Source of the DNA: an uncultured Opitutia bacterium
GTDB taxonomy: Bacteria; Verrucomicrobiota; Verrucomicrobiia; Opitutales; Opitutaceae
Assembly (NCBI GenBank): GCA_903881475.1
Contig: CAIRTK010000017.1
Location: forward strand, 1-64,000
Length of the DNA: 64,000 nucleotides
Direction of reading: 5' to 3'
Numbering within the stretch: position 1 is the first letter of the stretch; each line of letters opens with the position of its first letter. The notes under the pieces are model-generated. The model had not been told where the DNA came from. It was given only the letters and a program-made list of their open reading frames with translations, and did no database searches. Positions 26,037-36,078 of the stretch are shown in pieces. The position numbers and the translations under genes are program-made.

Positions 26037-26147
26037 GGCCGCAAAGAGGCACAAGGGCTCTGGGGCTGCGAAGGAGCCTCTATTGCGCCTATAGGCGCGC
26101 GGGAGGCTCGGGAAGTAGCCTTGGAAATTTTGTGCCTCTTTGTGGCC
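26037..26147. repeat. Inverted repeat, GGCCGCAAAGAGGCACAA type
   Basis: 18-base arms (26037-26054 and 26130-26147) with one mismatch and a small internal hairpin around 26085. It occupies the divergent region between the radical SAM gene and fdhD. Confidence 0.75.
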
Positions 26148-26215
26148 ATCCTCCGGCGGTCCGGTCGGGTTGCTTAAAGCTTTCAGCTTTTGGGGTGATG
26201 CGCTTCGCTGGCCCC

Positions 26216-27031
26216 ATGTCGCTCGCCAAAGCCACGCGCACGGTGTCCATCGCCCGCCATGAAAGCGGGGCGGCGCCGGTGGTGCGGGACGACGCCATTG
26301 CGGCAGAGGAGCCGCTCGAGATCCGGGTGGGCGGGCACAGCGTGGCGGTCGTCATGCGCACGCCGGGCCATGACCGGGAGCTGACGGCGGGATTCCTGGT
26401 CACGGAGGGTATCGTGCGGCGGCGCGAGGAGGTGCTGGATATGGTTTACTGCCGGAGCGACGGCGGCCAACCGGAGGAGAATGTCCTCGACGTGCTGCTG
26501 GCGCCCGGGGCGACGGTGGACCTGGCCCGGCTGACGCGGCATGTCTTCACCTCGTCGAGCTGCGGCATCTGCAGCAAGGCCAGCATTGAGGCCGTGCAGG
26601 CGCAATTTCCCCCCATCCCGGTCCCGGTGACGCCGCGCCGGGCGGTCCTAGCGGCGTTGCCGGAAAAACTGCGGGCGGCGCAGGCGGCGTTCGACGCGAC
26701 GGGCGGGTTGCATGCGAGCGCCTTGTTTGACGCCGGGGGCGGACTGCAGGTCGTGCGGGAGGATGTCGGCCGGCACAACGCGCTCGACAAGGTGGTGGGC
26801 CACGCGTTTTTCGCGGAGCGGCTGCCGCTGTCCGGCACCGTGCTGCTGGTGAGCGGACGGGTGTCGTTCGAGATCATGCAGAAGGCGCTGGCGGCGGGGA
26901 TCCCCGCCGTGGCGGCCATCTCGGCGCCGACGAGCGCGGCGGTGGAGTTTGCGCGGGCGAGCGGCCAGGTGCTGGTGGGCTTTCTCCGGGGTGAGCGGAT
27001 GAATGTTTACGCGGGCACCTTGGCCGGCTGA
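26216..27031 (+). CDS. fdhD: Formate dehydrogenase accessory sulfurtransferase FdhD
   Basis: 271 residues from ATG 26216 (MSLAKATRTVSIAR). FdhD passes sulfur from the cysteine desulfurase to the molybdenum cofactor of formate dehydrogenase. The essential cysteines are Cys116 and Cys119 in TSSSCGICSKASIE; RTPGHDRELTAGFLVTEGI, REDVGRHNALDKVVG and LLVSGRVSFEIMQKA are the other conserved blocks. No formate dehydrogenase or Mo-cofactor gene is in the window, so its client lies elsewhere. The following TPR gene starts within about 20 bases. Confidence 0.94.
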   Translation: MSLAKATRTVSIARHESGAAPVVRDDAIAAEEPLEIRVGGHSVAVVMRTPGHDRELTAGFLVTEGIVRRREEVLDMVYCRSDGGQPEENVLDVLLAPGATVDLARLTRHVFTSSSCGICSKASIEAVQAQFPPIPVPVTPRRAVLAALPEKLRAAQAAFDATGGLHASALFDAGGGLQVVREDVGRHNALDKVVGHAFFAERLPLSGTVLLVSGRVSFEIMQKALAAGIPAVAAISAPTSAAVEFARASGQVLVGFLRGERMNVYAGTLAG

Positions 27032-27051
27032 GCATGTCGCAGTTGGCCCAC

Positions 27052-27897
27052 ATGAAATCCCTTTTGCTCCTGCTTATCCTGTGCCTGGTCGTCCCGCTGG
27101 CGGCGCGCGCCACCGAGAGCGAGTCCATGACCGACCACACCCTGCGCCAGCTGGTGGAGCGGCAGAAGGAGCTGCTGGCCGAAGCGGCGAAGGAGAATCC
27201 GCATTTCGACGAGGAAAATTTCAAGCTGCAGATGCAGCAGGTCTGCCAGGGCTACGACACCCTGTTGCGGGAGAACCCGGACTATGCCCCGGGCTACGCG
27301 GCCTACGGCTACCTGCTGGGCAAGATCGGCATGCGCAAGGCGTCGATCGCGATGCTGCTCAAGTCCAACGACCTCGACGCCGACCAGCCGATGGTGAAGA
27401 ACCAGATCGGCAATTTCATCGCCGAGGAGGGCCGGCCGCTGGAGGCGCTACCGTATTTCATCGCGGCCATCCAGCTCGACCCCAAGCAGCCGCTCTATCA
27501 TTACCAGCTGGCCACGCTGCTGCACGAGGCCCGCGATGATTTTCTCAAGAGCGGCGAGTGGACGGCCGCCGGGCTGGAGCACTCGGAACACGAGGGATTC
27601 CGGCAGGCGGCGGAGCTGGCGCCCGACCGCATCGAATTCACCTACCGCTATGCCGAGTCGTTCTACGACCTGACGATCCCAGACTGGGACGGGGCGCTGA
27701 AGGCCTGGGGCAAACTCGAGGAAAAGGCGCAGTCCGACATCGAGCGCCAGACGATGCGGCTGCAGGCGGCCAACGTGCTGATCAAGCAGGGCAAGCCGGA
27801 CCACGCGCGGCTCCTGCTGGCCACGATCACCGAGCCGAAGCTGCAGGAACAGAAGCAAAAGCTCGTTGCCCAGCTCCCGGCGAAAGCCGAGAAGTAA
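27052..27897 (+). CDS. Secreted tetratricopeptide-repeat protein
   Basis: 281 residues from ATG 27052, chosen because it gives a clean signal peptide (MKSLLLLLILCLVVPLAARA); an ATG at 27034 adds six residues. After the signal there are about four TPR-like helix pairs (YAPGYAAYGYLLGKIGMRKAS, EALPYFIAAIQLDP, and a C-terminal set), so a periplasmic scaffold role is likely. A partner is not evident. It lies between fdhD and the rhomboid-like gene in one compact same-strand run. Confidence 0.75.
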   Translation: MKSLLLLLILCLVVPLAARATESESMTDHTLRQLVERQKELLAEAAKENPHFDEENFKLQMQQVCQGYDTLLRENPDYAPGYAAYGYLLGKIGMRKASIAMLLKSNDLDADQPMVKNQIGNFIAEEGRPLEALPYFIAAIQLDPKQPLYHYQLATLLHEARDDFLKSGEWTAAGLEHSEHEGFRQAAELAPDRIEFTYRYAESFYDLTIPDWDGALKAWGKLEEKAQSDIERQTMRLQAANVLIKQGKPDHARLLLATITEPKLQEQKQKLVAQLPAKAEK

Positions 27898-27916
27898 CCG
27901 GCCATTTGCCGCCGCC

Positions 27917-28741
27917 ATGTCCCTGCTCGACCGCCTTGAACGCATCTTCGGCCGTTTCGCCGTGCCGAACCTTTCCCTGTACCTGGTCATCGGCCAGGTG
28001 TTCGTCCTGCTCTCGGCGCTGCTCGGGCTGCTGGACCTGAACTATTTCGTGCTCGTGCCCGAGCTCGCCCGGCAGGGCGAATGGTGGCGGCTGGTCACGA
28101 TGATCTTCCTGCCGCCGCCGCCCGGGATGTTCGGCTATGTGTTCGTCGCCTTTGCCTGGTACATGTTCTTCCTGATGGGCGGCGCGCTGGAGGGCTACTG
28201 GGGCGAGTTTCGCTACAACCTCTTCGTCCTCACCGGCTACGTGCTCACCGTGGCGGTGGCGTTCATCACACCGTATGCGCCCACGACCAACCTGTTCATC
28301 GCCGGCTCGGTCTTCCTCGCCTTCGCATGGCTCAACCCGGACTTCGAGCTCGCGATCTTTTTCATCCTGCCGGTGAAGATCAAGTGGCTCGCGCTGGTCG
28401 CCTGGATCGCCAACGCCTACTATTTCTTCACGGGCGGCTGGCCCCTGCGGCTGCAGATCCTCGCCTCGGTGGGCAACTTCCTGCTCTTTTTCAGCCGGGA
28501 CATCGTGCAGACGATGCGGTACCGCAAGCGCGTGATGGCCACATCGGCGACGCGGTTCGCCGCGGCCAGCGCCGAGCCCGAGGCGCGCCACCGCTGCCGC
28601 GTCTGCGGCAAGACCGACCTGACCAACCCGGAGATGGATTTCCGCTACTGCTCGAAATGCGCCGGCGACGAGTGCTACTGCCCCGAGCATATCTTCGCGC
28701 ACGAGCACGTGCCGGCCAAAAGTGAAGCGGCCAAAAAATAA
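27917..28741 (+). CDS. Rhomboid-like pseudoprotease with C-terminal zinc ribbon
   Basis: 274 residues from ATG 27917. Residues 15-195 form five or six helices with the rhomboid-type entry EWWRLVTMIFLP (55-66), but the GxSG serine motif and the catalytic histidine of TM6 are missing (the region reads NLFIAGSVFLAFAW and ILASVGNFLLFF). It is therefore a Derlin/iRhom-like non-peptidase. Residues 227-258 carry Cys227, 230, 245, 248, 253, 255 and His258, a compact zinc-binding tail. The last 20 bases overlap the prmB start, implying translational coupling. I do not know a characterised homologue. Confidence 0.75.
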   Translation: MSLLDRLERIFGRFAVPNLSLYLVIGQVFVLLSALLGLLDLNYFVLVPELARQGEWWRLVTMIFLPPPPGMFGYVFVAFAWYMFFLMGGALEGYWGEFRYNLFVLTGYVLTVAVAFITPYAPTTNLFIAGSVFLAFAWLNPDFELAIFFILPVKIKWLALVAWIANAYYFFTGGWPLRLQILASVGNFLLFFSRDIVQTMRYRKRVMATSATRFAAASAEPEARHRCRVCGKTDLTNPEMDFRYCSKCAGDECYCPEHIFAHEHVPAKSEAAKK

Positions 28742-29645
28742 GGCGCCGGCGGTGCCTCCCGCCGGCGCGAGCCTCGGGGACTGGCTGCAGTACGCGGAAA
28801 GGCTCTATGCCCGCGAGAAGCTTGCCCTCGGCCAGGTGGCGGCGAGCGCGCATGACGAGGCGCTCTACCTGCTGCTGCACACGCTCGGTCTGCCGCTCGA
28901 CAGCCCGGCGCACGTGCTGGCGAAACCGCTGACCACCGCCGAGCGCGCGGCGGTGGAGACGATGCTGCGCCGGAGGGTCGTGGACCGCGTGCCGGCGGCC
29001 TATCTCACGCACGAAGCGTGGCTCGGGGAGCACCGGTTTTACGTGGACGAACGGGTGATCATCCCGCGCAGCTATTTCCTGGAGATCATCCCGCAGCAGC
29101 TGGACGGCTGGCTGCCCGACCCGGAGAAAGTCCGGCGGGTGGCGGACGTGTGCACGGGCTCGGGCTGCCTGGCCATCCTGCTGGCACATCATTTCCCGGC
29201 CGCGAAGGTGGATGCGCTCGATCTTTCCGCGGAGGCGCTCGAAGTCGCGGAGATCAATGTGCGCGAGCACCGGCTCACGCGTCGGATCGCGCTGTACCGC
29301 AGCGATGTCTTCGATGCCGTGCCGGCGGCGAACTATGACGTGATTCTCAGCAATCCGCCCTACGAGCCGAGCGCGCATGTCAATGCGCAGACCCCGGAGT
29401 TCAAGGCCGAGCCGCGGATGGCGCACGACGGCGGGAAGGACGGGCTCGTGATCATCCGCAAGCTCTTGCAGCAGGCGGGCGCCCGGCTGGCGCCGCAGGG
29501 CATCGTGCTGATCGAGGTCGGCGGCCTGCAGGCTGCGATGAACCGGGAGTTTGCCGCGCTGGAGCCGCACTGGCTCCGGACGGAGGACAGCGCGGACTGC
29601 GTGTGCCTGATCCACGCCGCCCGCCTGCAGGCGTGGCGCCGCTGA
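28722..29645 (+). CDS. prmB: Ribosomal protein L3 N5-glutamine methyltransferase
   Basis: 307 residues from GTG 28722, overlapping the preceding gene by 20 bases. PrmB methylates a glutamine of L3. SAM motif DVCTGSGCLAI (142-152) and the NPPY tetrad (211-214) for glutamine binding are present. The N-terminal helical domain and the segment RVIIPRSYFLEIIPQQLDGWL distinguish PrmB from PrmC. Length matches the family (about 300). Confidence 0.9.
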   Translation: MKRPKNKAPAVPPAGASLGDWLQYAERLYAREKLALGQVAASAHDEALYLLLHTLGLPLDSPAHVLAKPLTTAERAAVETMLRRRVVDRVPAAYLTHEAWLGEHRFYVDERVIIPRSYFLEIIPQQLDGWLPDPEKVRRVADVCTGSGCLAILLAHHFPAAKVDALDLSAEALEVAEINVREHRLTRRIALYRSDVFDAVPAANYDVILSNPPYEPSAHVNAQTPEFKAEPRMAHDGGKDGLVIIRKLLQQAGARLAPQGIVLIEVGGLQAAMNREFAALEPHWLRTEDSADCVCLIHAARLQAWRR

Positions 29646-29690
29646 ACCGGGTCCGACCGGAGGTTATTCTGCGGGCGGACCGCGGATGGA

Positions 29691-30341
29691 TTACGGCGTC
29701 GGAGCCTCGGAGACGGTGACGCGGATGAGGCCCCGCCATTCATGGGCCTTGTAGCCGGTGGCCTGGTCGTCGGGGTAAAGGGCGTGGAGCTTGGCGCGAA
29801 GCGCGGCCGATTGATCGGCGGGGTTCCCGTGGCAAACCAGGCAATTGGTGGTGAGGCCGAGCGGCTTGTAAACACGCCACTCCGGGGCGCTGTCCGGCAG
29901 GGTGACCCGCTGGAGGAGAATTTTGGGCGGCGCGTCACCGGTCGCCATGGTGCGCTCGATGCTGGCAAGCGCGAGTTTGTCAGCGTCGTCGGGTGTGTTG
30001 TCGGGCGAGCGGACTTTCAGGCTGGTGAGCTTGACGGCCGAGATGCGCGGCATGCCGGGGAGCGATCCGCCCTCCGTAGACAGGCCCTTCAGATGGCACA
30101 TGTCTACGGCGTCCTCCGCGCTGCCCGAGGCCAGGGCCCCCCGCACCTCGTTCACCATCGCGACGGCGAGGCGGTCGATGGCGTTTTCCCCGACGCTCTG
30201 GATTTCACGCTCCGCGGGGGTGGAGGGAGTGACGAATACGGCGCGGGGAGTTTCCGGACTTTGAGCCGACGCGGGAAAGACGGATCCCGCGGAAAGGGTG
30301 GCGGTCACGCCAAGCAGGGCGCGAACAAGGAGGGGTTTCAT
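29691..30341 (-). CDS. DUF3365 periplasmic haem-type protein
   Basis: 216 residues from ATG 30341, with a signal peptide (MKPLLVRALLGVTATLSAGSVFPASA). A single c-type haem motif CLVCH lies at 167-171. The spacing, the VYKPLGLTTNCLVCHG context and the preceding helices match DUF3365 (Tll0287-like) domains, which are haem sensors or small electron carriers. Last gene of the minus-strand ArsR/RND/YeiH cluster, 134 bases after the YeiH gene, so its membership of the operon is plausible but not certain. Confidence 0.78.
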   Translation of the reverse strand: MKPLLVRALLGVTATLSAGSVFPASAQSPETPRAVFVTPSTPAEREIQSVGENAIDRLAVAMVNEVRGALASGSAEDAVDMCHLKGLSTEGGSLPGMPRISAVKLTSLKVRSPDNTPDDADKLALASIERTMATGDAPPKILLQRVTLPDSAPEWRVYKPLGLTTNCLVCHGNPADQSAALRAKLHALYPDDQATGYKAHEWRGLIRVTVSEAPTP

Positions 30342-30475
30342 GATGGGTGGGGTGGGACTGCGTACAGGACTCTGACGTGGGCGGGGCGGATGGAAAATCC
30401 AAAACCCTGCGCATCCTTTGCCAAGGTGTGGGAGTATTTTGGACTCCCCCGGCCGGAAGGGAAGAGGGATTGCGG

Positions 30476-31471
30476 TCAATGGATCCAGCCGGCGCGAATC
30501 GCCGCCAGACTGGCCCCGGCCATCGCGATCCAGAGCAGGAGGGCGAGGATCAGGGGACGGGCGCCGATCGTGCGGGCGACCGGGCGGCTGAGGCCGGCGC
30601 CGATCAGGAAGAGCGTAAGGGTCAGCAGCGCGCGGGCGACCAGGCTGACAGCCCTGGCGGCCGGATGCAGCATGGGCACAAACGTGAACAAGGCCGAGAC
30701 TGCGATGAATCCCGCAATGAACCAGGGCACGGGCACGCGGGCGCGCGGGGCGGCCGGTCCGGCCGAACGCCGGAACCAGGCCCCCAGGCCGAGCGCGACC
30801 GGCACAATCCAGAGGGCCCGCGCGAGCTTTACCGTGGTCGCGATGGCCAGCGCCTCGGGGCCGTGAGTCAGGGCCGCCCCGGTGACCGAGCTCGTGTCAT
30901 GGATTGCCAGGGCGCACCAGAGTCCGAACTGGTGCGCATCGAGGTTCGCCCACGTGCCAATGGCGGGAAACACGAGCAGCGCCACGCCGTTGAGCAGGAA
31001 GACCACGGCCAGCGCCGCCGAGGTTTCCTCGGCCCGTGCGTCGATGGCCGGCGACGCGGCGGCGATGGCGCTGCCCCCGCAGATGCCGGTGCCCGCACAG
31101 ATGAGGGCGGCGATTTTCGGGCCGACCCCAATCCGCGCGGCCAGCCAGGCTCCCAGCGCAAAGGTGACGGCCAGGCCCGCGAACGTGTAGCCAAGGCCCT
31201 GGCCGCCGACGCGGGCGACGACGGCGAGATTGACGCCGGCACCCAGGCCTACGACGGCCAGCTGCAGCAGCCACTTCGACGCCCGGGCGGCGGCATCGGC
31301 GCACGGATTGCCGAGGGTCAGGGCCAGGGTGGCGCCCGCGAGCAGGGCGGCCCACGGCGGAGTCCACGGCAGCGCCGCCGCGGCCGCTCCAAGCGGCATC
31401 AGCACCGCCGCCACGCGGTGGGCCGGGCGGTGAGGTTCGATCGCGCAGAGCGTGCGGAAGTCGAAGCTCAT
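30476..31471 (-). CDS. YeiH-family putative sulfate exporter
   Basis: 331 residues from ATG 31471. About ten helices; the family core AALICAGTGICGGSAIAAASPAIDARAEETSAALAVVFLLNGVALLVFP and HDTSSVTGAA are unmistakable for the YeiH/UPF0324 group. These are annotated as sulfate exporters on thin evidence, and the real substrate is open. It sits 60 bases below a DUF2892 gene and belongs by orientation and spacing to the ArsR-controlled RND cluster. Confidence 0.85.
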   Translation of the reverse strand: MSFDFRTLCAIEPHRPAHRVAAVLMPLGAAAAALPWTPPWAALLAGATLALTLGNPCADAAARASKWLLQLAVVGLGAGVNLAVVARVGGQGLGYTFAGLAVTFALGAWLAARIGVGPKIAALICAGTGICGGSAIAAASPAIDARAEETSAALAVVFLLNGVALLVFPAIGTWANLDAHQFGLWCALAIHDTSSVTGAALTHGPEALAIATTVKLARALWIVPVALGLGAWFRRSAGPAAPRARVPVPWFIAGFIAVSALFTFVPMLHPAARAVSLVARALLTLTLFLIGAGLSRPVARTIGARPLILALLLWIAMAGASLAAIRAGWIH

Positions 31472-31531
31472 GCAAGGGGTGCAGGCACCCGCGGGCGGCA
31501 ATGGAGCGGAGGATCCGGGGTGGCGTTGAAT

Positions 31532-31723
31532 TTAATTTTTCGGGCGAGAGCAGGTGTTGAGTCCGATGGGCAGATAGGCCGGGCAAAAGCGGACCGCGGC
31601 CGTGAGCAGGGGCACGAAGCCGATCAGGCCCCACCAGGATTTATAGTAATAGCCGGCGCCCAGGATGGCGAGGCCGGCGATGATGCGGACGAGACGGTCG
31701 AGGCCGCCGATGTTGGTTTTCAT
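31532..31723 (-). CDS. DUF2892 (YgaP-like) small membrane protein, distal copy
   Basis: 63 residues, ATG at 31721-31723. KTNIGGLDRLVRIIAGLAILGAGYYYKSWWGLIGFVPLLTAAVRFCPAYLPIGLNTC is a complete DUF2892 domain: a short amphipathic start, two helices and the FCP-Y-P-G motif. In YgaP this domain follows a rhodanese; here it stands alone. It lies 74 bases after the RND pump gene. A paralogue opens the same cluster (36079-36306). Confidence 0.85.
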   Translation of the reverse strand: MKTNIGGLDRLVRIIAGLAILGAGYYYKSWWGLIGFVPLLTAAVRFCPAYLPIGLNTCSRPKN

Positions 31724-31797
31724 TGTTGTTTTGGGTTGGGGTTCGGACAAAGGAGGCGGCGGAAGGTCGCTGGTGCCGCGGGACCGGCCGGTCTGTT

Positions 31798-34700
31798 TCA
31801 TGCCTGGGGTTCGGGGTGGGGTTCGCTCCGCCGATTGGCCATGTAGTAGAGCACCGGCACGGCGAGGCGGCTGATGAGCAGCGAGGCAATCTCGCCGAAC
31901 ATCAGGCTGATGGCGAGGCCCTGGAAGATCGGGTCGGAGAGGATCACGCTGGCGCCGACGATCACCGCGAGGGCGGTCAGCAGCATCGGCCGGAAGCGGA
32001 CGGCGCCCGCCTCCACCACGGCCGCGCGCAAGGGCAGCCCGTGCGCCCGGCGCAGCTCGATGAAGTCGACGAGAATGATCGAATTGCGCACGACGATGCC
32101 GGCGCCCGCCATGAAGCCGATCATCGAAGTGGCGGTGAAGAACGCCCCGAGCGCCCAGTGCGCCGGCAGGATGCCGATCAGCGAAAACGGGATCGCGGCC
32201 ATCACGACGAGCGGGGTCACGTAGCTGCGAAACCAGCCGACCATCAGCATGGCGATGAGGACGAGCACCGCGGCGAACGCCACGCCGAGGTCGCGGAAGA
32301 CCTCCAGCGTGATGTGCCATTCCCCGTCCCATTTCAGCGCCGGTTGCGTGTCGTCGTCCGGCAGGTTGAGATGGTAGATGGGCAGGGCGGGCCCGGCGCC
32401 GCCGAATTTCCGCGCGTCGAGCTGACCGACCGCGCGGTGGATGGAAAAAAGCGCGTAGGCCGGGCTCTCGACCGCGCCAGCGACGTCGGCGGTGACGTAG
32501 GTCACGGGCTTGAGGTTCTTCCGGTAGAGATTGCGCTCGCCGAGGCCGCGCTCGAGGTGGACGAGTTCCGACAACGGGATGAGCGGGCCCGCCGGGTTGA
32601 GGTCGGCGCGGACCTGGAGCGCGAGCACCGCCTCCGGCTGCGCCCGGTCGCCGGCGGGCAGCTCGACGATGAACGGCACGTCCTCGCGCTCGGCGGGAAC
32701 ATGCAGGAGGTCCACCGCGCTGCCCTGGGTGGCCAGGGCCAGCGTTTGCACGATGGCGCCGGTGCTCACCCCGTGCAGTGCGGCCTTTTCCTTGTCCACG
32801 ATGTAGCGGACCGTGGGCTGCAGCTCCTCGACGTACCAGTCGATGTCCACCACGCCGGTCGTGCGCTCGAAGATGCCGCGTACTTCCCGGGCCAGTGCGA
32901 GGCGCCGGGTCTCGTCGGGCCCATAGATTTCCGCGACCAGCGACTGGAGCACGGGCGGCCCCGGCGGCACCTCGGCGACGGCGACCGCGGCGTGGTAGCG
33001 GGCGGCGATGGGCGCGACCTTGAGGCGGATGCGCTTGGCGATGGCGTGGCTTTGGTCGGCGCGCCGGGACTTGTCCACGAGGTTGACCTGGATGTCCGCG
33101 ACATTCGGGCCGCGGCGCGTGAAGTAGTGGCGCACCAGGCCGTTGAAATTGAAGGGCGCGGCCGTGCCGGCGTAGATCTGGTAGTCGCGGATCTCGGGTT
33201 CGCCGCGGATGGCGGCGGCCATTTCCGTGGCGACGCGCGCGGTCTGCTCGAGCGTGGTGCCCTCGCGGGTCTTCAGCACGATCTGGAACTCCGACTTGTT
33301 GTCGAAGGGCAGCATCTTGATGACGACCGCACCGGTCAGCACAAAGCCGGCGGAGAGGAGGAGGAGACCCGCGATGCCGGCGAGGAACAGCCACCGGGCG
33401 CGCGCGCGGTCGAGCAGCGGCTCCATCACGCGGTGATAGAGCCGCGTGAGCCAGTCGTCGGGGGCGGCGTCATGGCCGGCTCCGCCGGCGGCCGCGGCCA
33501 TCGCGGCAAACCGCCGCCGCAGCACGCGGACGGCGGCCCACGGGGTGATGGTGAAGGCGATGACGAGGGAGAACAGCATCGCGGCGGTCGAGCCAATCGG
33601 GATCGGGCGCATGTACGGACCCATGAGTCCGCCGACGAAGGCCATGGGCAGGATGGCGGCGATCACCGCCCACGTGGCGAGAATCGTGGAGTTGCCGACC
33701 TCGTCCACGGCCTCGAGCGCGACCTGGCCGAGGGGTTTGCGCCGGGCGTCGGGCAGGCGCACGTGCCGCACGATGTTTTCGACGACCACGATGGCGTCAT
33801 CGACGAGGATGCCGACGGAGAAGATGAGCGCGAAAAGCGTGATGCGGTTGAGCGTGTAGCCGTAGAGATAGAAGACGAAGAGCGTGAGTCCGAGGGTCGA
33901 GGGAATCGCGAGCAGGACGATGAGCGACTCGCGCCAGCCGAGGAACAGCAGGATGAGCAGGGCCACGCCGAAGACGGCGATGCCCATGTGGCCGAGCAGA
34001 TCGTTGCTTTTTTCAGCGGCGGTGTGGCCGTAATCGCGGGTGACGGTGACGGCCACGTCGGCGGGGAGGAGCGTCCCGCGCGCGGTGGCGACCTTGGCAA
34101 GGACCGCGTTGACGACATCGATGGCGTTGGCCCCGGGGCGCTTGGCCAGGCTGAGAGTGACGGCGGCCTCCAGGTTGCCGGCGGGACCGCCGTGCAGGAC
34201 ATAGTCGGCCGGTTCCGCGCCCTCGTCGGTGATGGCGGCCACGTCGCGCAGATAGACAGGCCGGTCGTGAAAGACCCCCACCACGACGGCGCCGGCGTCG
34301 GCGGCATCGCGCAGGAACGTGCCGGTCTCAAGCAGGACCTCGGTGTTGGCGAACGGGCGCGAACCGGCATGCAACTGGCGGTTCGCCTGCTGGAGCGCCG
34401 GCACGACCTCGGCGGCGGTGAGCTGGCGGGCGGCGAGCGCGGCGACATCGAGGCGCACGCGCACGGCCCGGTGGACTCCGCCGATGAGCGTGGTCTCGGC
34501 GACCTGGGGGATGGCTTTCACGACGTCGTCCAGCTGGGCGGCGAGCCGGCGGAGGGTGAGGTGATCCTGGGTGGGGCTGTGCAGCGTGAGGGCCAGGATG
34601 GGCACGTCGTCAATCGTGCGGGGCCGCACGAGCGGCGGGCCCGCGCCGGGCGGGATGCGGTCGAAGCTGGCCTGGAGCTTCTGGTTGAGGCGAACGAGGG

Positions 34701-35055
34701 CGGCTTCGATCTCCGTGCCGACCTGAAAGCGGACGATCACCAGCGAGCTGCCGGGGCTGGAGGTGGAGTACAGGTATTCCACGCCCGGGACTTCCCAGAG
34801 CAGCTTTTCCATGGGGTGCGTGACCCGGTTTTCCACCTCGGCGGCGGAGACGCCCGGCATGGCGACGAGGACGTCGACCATGGGGACCTTGATCTGCGGC
34901 TCCTCCTCGCGCGGCAGCAGAAGTACGGCAAAGAGGCCGAGCAGGATCGAGGCGATGATCGCGATCGGCGTGAGCTTCGAATCGATGAACTGCGCGGCGA
35001 GCCGGCCGGCGAACCCGTAACGCGGTCCCGGCCCGGCGGGAGCAGGCGCGCTCAC
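31798..35055 (-). CDS. RND efflux transporter permease
   Basis: 1085 residues, full length for the HAE/HME RND families. TM1 is followed by [38 protein letters not shown], the central block has [18 protein letters not shown] (TM4 with the Asp-Asp proton relay) and [14 protein letters not shown], and the C-terminal half repeats the fold ([30 protein letters not shown]). The N-terminal EEEPQI start is common in pumps of this ArsR/DUF2892 context. Start ATG overlaps the adaptor stop by 4 bases (ATGA), so the two are coupled. No outer-membrane TolC-like gene is present here. Confidence 0.92.
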   Translation of the reverse strand: MSAPAPAGPGPRYGFAGRLAAQFIDSKLTPIAIIASILLGLFAVLLLPREEEPQIKVPMVDVLVAMPGVSAAEVENRVTHPMEKLLWEVPGVEYLYSTSSPGSSLVIVRFQVGTEIEAALVRLNQKLQASFDRIPPGAGPPLVRPRTIDDVPILALTLHSPTQDHLTLRRLAAQLDDVVKAIPQVAETTLIGGVHRAVRVRLDVAALAARQLTAAEVVPALQQANRQLHAGSRPFANTEVLLETGTFLRDAADAGAVVVGVFHDRPVYLRDVAAITDEGAEPADYVLHGGPAGNLEAAVTLSLAKRPGANAIDVVNAVLAKVATARGTLLPADVAVTVTRDYGHTAAEKSNDLLGHMGIAVFGVALLILLFLGWRESLIVLLAIPSTLGLTLFVFYLYGYTLNRITLFALIFSVGILVDDAIVVVENIVRHVRLPDARRKPLGQVALEAVDEVGNSTILATWAVIAAILPMAFVGGLMGPYMRPIPIGSTAAMLFSLVIAFTITPWAAVRVLRRRFAAMAAAAGGAGHDAAPDDWLTRLYHRVMEPLLDRARARWLFLAGIAGLLLLSAGFVLTGAVVIKMLPFDNKSEFQIVLKTREGTTLEQTARVATEMAAAIRGEPEIRDYQIYAGTAAPFNFNGLVRHYFTRRGPNVADIQVNLVDKSRRADQSHAIAKRIRLKVAPIAARYHAAVAVAEVPPGPPVLQSLVAEIYGPDETRRLALAREVRGIFERTTGVVDIDWYVEELQPTVRYIVDKEKAALHGVSTGAIVQTLALATQGSAVDLLHVPAEREDVPFIVELPAGDRAQPEAVLALQVRADLNPAGPLIPLSELVHLERGLGERNLYRKNLKPVTYVTADVAGAVESPAYALFSIHRAVGQLDARKFGGAGPALPIYHLNLPDDDTQPALKWDGEWHITLEVFRDLGVAFAAVLVLIAMLMVGWFRSYVTPLVVMAAIPFSLIGILPAHWALGAFFTATSMIGFMAGAGIVVRNSIILVDFIELRRAHGLPLRAAVVEAGAVRFRPMLLTALAVIVGASVILSDPIFQGLAISLMFGEIASLLISRLAVPVLYYMANRRSEPHPEPQA

Positions 35056-36059
35056 GGCCGGATCTCCACGGCCTGGCCGTCCTGCAGCGTGGCGGCCGGG
35101 TTCACAATCACGGTCTCCCCGGCATCCAGGCCGGCGGCGATCATGATCGCGCCGTCCTCGCGGGCGCTGGTTTTCACGAGGCGCAGCCGGGCGTGACCGG
35201 CGGTGACGACGAACACGCGCTCCATCTGGCCGAAGACCTGCACGGCGGTGGCGGGCACCGTGAGCGCCGCGCGATCGCCGGCGGGCCAGAGGACGCGCAC
35301 GAACTGGCCGGAGCGGGCGGCCGTGGCGGCCGGGAGGTCGAGCTTGGCGAGGCGGGTGCGGGACGTGGGATCGGCGGCCGGCGAGAGTTCGGCCAGCCGG
35401 CCGGTGACAGTGTCGTGGTCGAGCAGGACGGTGAGGACGGCACCGATGGCGGGCAGCGGGAGCGACTCAGGCACCTGGACCTCGGCGCGGAAGTGCTCCG
35501 TGCCCTCGAGTTCGAAGAGCGGCTGGCCGGGCGTGGCGAGGTCACCCGGCTTGACGAACTCACCGGTCAGCACGCCGGAGAACGGGGCGGAGATCCGAGT
35601 GTAGCCGAGCATGACTTCCGCCTCCTGCAGGGCGGCGCGGACCTGCCGGCGCCGGTCGTCGGCGTTGCGCACAGCGTCGGCGGTGGAGGCGCCCTTGGCT
35701 TCCAGCGTCCGCTCGCGCTCGTATTCCCGCTCGGCCTGGCTGAGGGCGGCCGAGGCGGCGGCGGTGCGCGCGCCGAGTTCACCGGCCGAAATTGTGACCA
35801 GGATTTGTCCCGCCGGTACGGCCGAGCCGACCACCAGGTCGGCCGTGGCCACGGTCCCCGTGATCTTGGCGGCGACCGTGGCGCGGGCGAAGGGCCGGAT
35901 CGTGCCGGGAACGGGCTGGGTCTGCGGCGTGACGGCCGCGGCGACCGTGATCACCTGGACCGGTACCGCTGCCGCGGGGCTGGCCGGGTCCGGGCTGGCG
36001 GGACGACTGCAGCCGCCCAGCAGGAGGGCCGCGGCGAGCAGGGGCGGGAGTCGTTTCAT
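35052..36059 (-). CDS. RND periplasmic adaptor (membrane fusion) lipoprotein
   Basis: 335 residues from ATG 36059. The lipobox LLLGGC places the lipidated cysteine at residue 17. Order: N-terminal beta half, an alpha-helical hairpin ([49 protein letters not shown]), lipoyl return ([32 protein letters not shown]), then beta-barrel and membrane-proximal domains. This is the HlyD/MexA-type partner of the pump whose ATG overlaps its stop. The gene starts 19 bases below the proximal DUF2892 gene. Confidence 0.9.
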   Translation of the reverse strand: MKRLPPLLAAALLLGGCSRPASPDPASPAAAVPVQVITVAAAVTPQTQPVPGTIRPFARATVAAKITGTVATADLVVGSAVPAGQILVTISAGELGARTAAASAALSQAEREYERERTLEAKGASTADAVRNADDRRRQVRAALQEAEVMLGYTRISAPFSGVLTGEFVKPGDLATPGQPLFELEGTEHFRAEVQVPESLPLPAIGAVLTVLLDHDTVTGRLAELSPAADPTSRTRLAKLDLPAATAARSGQFVRVLWPAGDRAALTVPATAVQVFGQMERVFVVTAGHARLRLVKTSAREDGAIMIAAGLDAGETVIVNPAATLQDGQAVEIRP

Positions 36060-36078
36060 GCGAAGGCGCGACGGCCGG

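Noticed and set aside
31532-33394. 620-codon frame overlapping the RND gene on the same strand
   Set aside because: Only its last 63 codons (31532-31723) are a real gene (DUF2892); the rest is out-of-frame RND sequence.
31723-35196. 1157-codon open frame opposite the RND pump
   Set aside because: His/Arg/Gly/Glu-rich shadow with no motif; the minus strand has a full RND protein.
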